Source of the DNA: Lachnospira sp. UBA2821
GTDB taxonomy: Bacteria > Bacillota > Clostridia > Lachnospirales > Lachnospiraceae
Assembly (NCBI GenBank): GCA_002351535.1
Contig: DEGR01000053.1
Span: 36,920 to 73,561, forward strand
DNA: 36,642 nucleotides
Reading direction: 5' to 3'
Shown here: in pieces, positions 34,733-36,642 of the stretch
Numbering within the stretch: position 1 is the first letter of the stretch
Layout of the letters: each line of letters begins with the position of its first letter
Notes under the pieces: model-generated
What the model saw: only the letters and a program-made list of their open reading frames with translations
Database searches by the model: none
Told to the model about the DNA's origin: nothing
Position numbers and translations under genes: made by a program

Positions 34733-36517
34733 CTACTTTATTGTGTATTTAGATTCATAGAAATTAAAATCATTGTTAAACTTTGTATTTTTTGAATTCT
34801 TAATGTCCTTAAGATATGCATGTGTATTAAAATCATCCATCTCAAATTCAATAAATGCTACCGCTATATTAGAACAATGTGCTGCTATTCTGTCTAAATT
34901 ACTTATAAGATCATTAAAAGCAAATCCATAATCAAGTCCACAGCTTCCCTTCTGAAGTCGCTTTATATGGTTTTTCTTAAGCTCTGCACACAATAACCTT
35001 ATTCTTAACCTTAATGGTTCAACAAGTTTTGCCCTGTCATAATTATTATTTTCAAATACATCGGTGGTAATATCCATAATCTCTATTATGGCATCTTCCA
35101 GAACTTTTATTTCGCCCTGTGCCTCATCAGAAAACCGGATTTTCTTTTCATTTAATTCCTTAGCTACTTTTGATATTCCTGAAGCATGATCACCGATACG
35201 TTCGTAATCACTAATCGTATGCAGGTACTTGGATGATTGCTTCGTCTGCTCTGCATTCATATTACTTGTAGTAATCTTCATAAGATATGTTCCGAGCTTA
35301 TCCTCATATTTATCAATTATATTTTCTCTATCCTGAATCTTTTTAAAACGCTCTCCGGAATAGTCATCCAATAACTTAATTGCTGCTTTTACGTTATTAC
35401 ACGCCTTCACAGCCATACAATCCATAACTGTATGAACCTGCGCAAGTGCAAGGTCAGGATAGTTAAGGAAACGCTCTTCAAGCAAATCAAAGTCTGCCTG
35501 TTCTTCTAAATCTTCCTTTGAATCCTTCACAAGGAAGAATACTAACTTATTAATTTGTTTTATAAAAGGTGCCAGCACTAATATTGTCAAAATTCGGTAA
35601 ACGGAATTTAAAAGTGCAATTGATACTGAATTCATTTCATAATTCATAAACGGAAAGCTACCACCACGCATAATAATAAACTGTGCCAGATAAAATACAC
35701 TTCCCCATATTATCATTCCAAATAAATCATTTAACAAATATACAAGAGCTGTTCTTTTACCATTTTTATTTGAACTCATACCTGATACAAGTACAGGACA
35801 TGCTGCACCAATACCTATACCCATAATTATAGGTAATGCTGCCGAAAATGGAAGAAAGCTGCTTACAGCAAGTGACTGCAAAATACCAACTGAAGCAGAT
35901 GCACTTTGTAATATAGCCGTAAATACAATTCCAATAAGTATTCCTAAAAATGGATTAGAAAACTTTGTAAGAACACCTATAAAATCCTGGTCATTCTGAA
36001 GCGGCTCCATAGCCTGTTTCATCATCGACATACCAACCATAAGTATTGCAAAGCCAAGCATTATATCGCCGACGCTCTTCGATGTGTCTTTCTTTGCTAT
36101 ATAATTAATAAGTATACCAATTATAGCAACTATAGCTGCAATACTTGATGATGACAATAAAGTGGCTACTCCACCTGCACCTTCAATATCGGAAAGACAT
36201 AAAATCCATCCTGTAATACTTGTTCCTATATTTGCCCCCATTATAATTCCGATACCCTGAATAACCTTCATTATACCTGAATTAACAAAGCCGACAACCA
36301 TAACCGATGTGGCCGATGAAGACTGAATAATTGCTGTAACTCCTGCCCCGAGTAATATTCCTTTAACAGGCGTATTAGTAAGCTTGTACAACAATGATTC
36401 AAGTTTATTACCTGCTATCTTTTTTAATGCATTTCCCATCACATTCATTCCGTATAGGAATAATGCAACACCACTCAGCAGTCCCAATAATAAACTAATA
36501 ACTGATATTACATCCAT
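34733..36517 (-). CDS. Na/Pi cotransporter family protein with PhoU-like tail
   Basis: 594 residues. The membrane part (about 1-330) carries the two inverted Na/Pi repeats: GVTAIIQSSSATSVMVVGF with MGANIGTSITGW, and FTAILQSASASVGILQSLA with GIGIGAACPVLVSGM. The C-terminal 230 residues are helical and PhoU-like (SDYERIGDHASGISKVAKEL; LDRIAAHCSNIAVAF). It likely moves phosphate with sodium across the membrane, the PhoU-like domain sensing or gating. AAGGAG lies 9 bases before the ATG. It is a single-gene unit between the promoter at 36565-36593 and the terminator at 34653. Confidence 0.94.
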   Translation of the reverse strand: MDVISVISLLLGLLSGVALFLYGMNVMGNALKKIAGNKLESLLYKLTNTPVKGILLGAGVTAIIQSSSATSVMVVGFVNSGIMKVIQGIGIIMGANIGTSITGWILCLSDIEGAGGVATLLSSSSIAAIVAIIGILINYIAKKDTSKSVGDIMLGFAILMVGMSMMKQAMEPLQNDQDFIGVLTKFSNPFLGILIGIVFTAILQSASASVGILQSLAVSSFLPFSAALPIIMGIGIGAACPVLVSGMSSNKNGKRTALVYLLNDLFGMIIWGSVFYLAQFIIMRGGSFPFMNYEMNSVSIALLNSVYRILTILVLAPFIKQINKLVFFLVKDSKEDLEEQADFDLLEERFLNYPDLALAQVHTVMDCMAVKACNNVKAAIKLLDDYSGERFKKIQDRENIIDKYEDKLGTYLMKITTSNMNAEQTKQSSKYLHTISDYERIGDHASGISKVAKELNEKKIRFSDEAQGEIKVLEDAIIEIMDITTDVFENNNYDRAKLVEPLRLRIRLLCAELKKNHIKRLQKGSCGLDYGFAFNDLISNLDRIAAHCSNIAVAFIEFEMDDFNTHAYLKDIKNSKNTKFNNDFNFYESKYTIK

Positions 36518-36564
36518 GTTAAATTTCTCCTTAATAAGTTAATGTTTTTTATCACATGTTATCC

Positions 36565-36593
36565 ATTATATACCCTAAGAAACAATATCGCAA
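36565..36593 (-). promoter_or_regulatory. Na/Pi cotransporter promoter
   Basis: Minus-strand TTGCGA (36593-36588), 17 bases, TATAAT (36570-36565), about 50 bases before the ATG. No clear Pho-box repeats are seen in the remaining bases to the window edge. Confidence 0.65.
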
Positions 36594-36642
36594 TGAAAAC
36601 AATTATGGATTTCTAATCGTTTGTAACAGTTCAGCCTTCCGG

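Noticed and set aside
1..36642. Mobile elements, CRISPR arrays, tRNA or rRNA genes
   Set aside because: I looked for transposase motifs, regularly spaced repeats, and cloverleaf or rRNA sequences and saw none.

Overview
This is a 36.6 kb AT-rich chromosomal window. Gene content, codon use and signals (AGGAGG-type ribosome binding sites, TTGAAx-N17-TATAAT promoters) point to a low-GC Clostridia, most likely a Lachnospiraceae gut or rumen anaerobe. That assignment is inferred from families such as the VTC/DUF4956 pair, CmpB-type permease, MATE-HATPase fusion, DUF3783 and CotH, not from a marker gene. I see no insertion sequence, prophage, CRISPR array, tRNA or rRNA. No gap between genes exceeds 300 bases; the longest, about 250 bases, is the regulatory region at 11788-12036.

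Layout. (1) 1-11787, all on the minus strand and nearly gap-free: response regulator, histidine kinase, VTC-domain protein, DUF4956 membrane protein, aldose 1-epimerase, degenerate GGDEF/EAL protein, topoisomerase III, glmS, a GlmU-like acyltransferase, a NUDIX hydrolase and the start of an Xaa-Pro aminopeptidase. (2) 12037-13299, plus strand: a CheY-like receiver and a CheX-like protein with four MshEN-like repeats. (3) thrC (minus); an AP2/degenerate-HNH/AP2 protein (plus); a MATE-HATPase fusion and a SpoU methyltransferase (minus). (4) A DUF975-CmpB fusion membrane protein (plus), convergent with ldh, a hybrid histidine kinase and a metallophosphoesterase (minus). (5) alaA, a 73-residue protein, and ilvH-ilvC (minus). 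(6) DUF3783, CotH-family lipoprotein and two small proteins (minus), divergent from a GtrB-like glycosyltransferase and a GtrA-YfhO fusion (plus). (7) A Na/Pi cotransporter with a PhoU-like tail (minus).

Themes. Signalling is dense: two histidine kinases, one OmpR-type regulator, one lone receiver with a CheX-like partner, an EAL phosphodiesterase and possible cyclic-di-GMP-binding repeats. Envelope glycosylation (GtrB plus a GtrA-YfhO fusion), amino-sugar supply (GlmS plus a GlmU-like acyltransferase) and phosphate/polyphosphate genes (VTC, Na/Pi symporter) suggest envelope and phosphate physiology. Pyruvate-centred metabolism is present as ldh, alaA and ilvHC.

Most interesting items: the RR-HK-VTC-DUF4956 operon with an 11-bp triple TGTGAT repeat upstream; the CheY/MshEN-CheX pair; the GtrA-YfhO fusion; the AP2-HNH-AP2 protein; and the MATE transporter carrying an anti-sigma-like ATPase domain. 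Start codons were re-chosen for several genes where a Shine-Dalgarno sequence favours an internal start.
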